Shown here piece by piece: positions 63,755 to 64,000 of a stretch of 64,000 nt of DNA (positions within the stretch are counted from its first letter, which is position 1; each line of letters begins with the position of its first letter). The stretch lies in the NCBI GenBank assembly GCA_016779565.1, contig JADHNJ010000002.1:26414-90413 (forward strand). Reading direction: 5' to 3'. The stretch is from Pseudomonadales bacterium. Lineage in GTDB: Bacteria; Pseudomonadota; Gammaproteobacteria; Pseudomonadales; Azotimanducaceae. The translations under genes were made by a program, and so were the position numbers. A model generated the notes under the pieces. That model saw only the letters and a list, made by a program, of their open reading frames with translations, was not told where the DNA came from and did no database searches.

Positions 63755-64000
63755 TCAAATAATTTCGAAATAACGTGTGAGCTGCCAATCATTCACATGC
63801 CGTTCATATTCTCGAACTTCCCATTCACGACTCGCCGAAAAGTGCTCTTGGAACGCGGCACCGAAGATTTGCTCAACCACTTTTGACCGAGCAAATCTAC
63901 GAGTCGCGTCGGATAAATTAGTGGCAAACTGACGGTCACCGGCAAGGTCATCCTGCTGTTCATAAGCATTGCCCGAAACGGGCTCTCCCAACGGCAAACC
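63755..64000 (-). CDS. Glutamine synthetase family protein, C-terminal part only
   Basis: About 81 codons entering from the right edge, ending in EHFSASREWEVREYERHVNDWQLTRYFEII, the typical C-terminus of GlnA-like enzymes of the gamma-glutamylpolyamine-synthetase branch (PuuA-like). LGEPVSGNAYEQQDD at the front matches the segment before the final helices. The catalytic part lies outside the window. It reads leftward into the amidotransferase gene, so the two form an operon. Confidence 0.85.
   Translation of the reverse strand, partial: GLPLGEPVSGNAYEQQDDLAGDRQFATNLSDATRRFARSKVVEQIFGAAFQEHFSASREWEVREYERHVNDWQLTRYFEII

Overview
The window looks like chromosomal DNA of an aerobic, heterotrophic, Gram-negative bacterium, most likely a gammaproteobacterium. 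The evidence is a long class II ketol-acid reductoisomerase, HtpX, SelO, a DsbA-like thiol oxidoreductase, ModF, GlpD, a Tat-exported HiPIP, a large outer-membrane beta-barrel protein, a bacterial TrmY-like protein, and a heat-shock (sigma-32 type) promoter in front of htpX. No rRNA, tRNA, IS element, phage gene or CRISPR array was seen. The assignment to a group is an inference from gene content only.

The outstanding feature is a complete coenzyme F420 system at about 3.5-12.9 kb, read leftward: npdG, cofE, (241-bp gap), cofD, cofC, fbiC (fused CofG-CofH), (343-bp gap), then three different luciferase-like F420-dependent oxidoreductases. F420 is best known from archaea and Actinobacteria. 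Here the cluster holds the whole route from the deazaflavin FO to gamma-glutamylated F420, plus NADPH-driven reduction and likely consumers. Two more luciferase-like genes lie at 16.5 kb and 54.5 kb. A TrmY-like RNA methyltransferase of archaeal type follows at 13.2 kb.

Layout. 0-2.4 kb: end of a phosphotransferase, an SDR and an enoyl-CoA hydratase. 2.4-13 kb: the F420 region. 13-18.6 kb: TrmY-like, MFS permease, an AT-rich gene-free stretch with DnaA-box-like sequences, GST, luciferase-like enzyme, globin-like protein, DsbA-like protein. 18.6-24.2 kb: outer-membrane protein, acyl-CoA synthetase, acyl-CoA dehydrogenase. 24.4-33.6 kb: a metallo-beta-lactamase/cyclic-nucleotide-binding fusion, GlpD, acetyltransferase, SDR, ModF, IlvC, TauD-type dioxygenase. 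33.6-34.3 kb: gene-poor segment with 16-bp tandem repeats and a possible 41-residue protein. 34.3-43 kb: Bax-like glucosaminidase, two transporters, HtpX, acyl-CoA dehydrogenase, MOSC protein, hotdog-like protein, cation transporter. 43-48 kb: D-aminoacylase with two small partners, FAD oxidoreductase, second TauD dioxygenase. 48-50 kb: carboxylesterase and HiPIP. 50-57 kb: thiolase-like/DUF35 pair, kynureninase and kynurenine formamidase, divergent from an SDR/luciferase-like pair, then a ThDP enzyme. 57-64 kb: YtcJ-like amidohydrolase, SelO, ROK kinase, phosphomannomutase, glutamine amidotransferase and the end of a glutamine synthetase family gene.

Working together: the many acyl-CoA, SDR, crotonase, thiolase and luciferase-like genes suggest catabolism of lipids, isoprenoids or aromatic compounds in which F420H2-dependent reductions take part. 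That is an inference; no substrate can be read from the sequence. Start sites were moved downstream where a clear Shine-Dalgarno sequence or family length favoured it.
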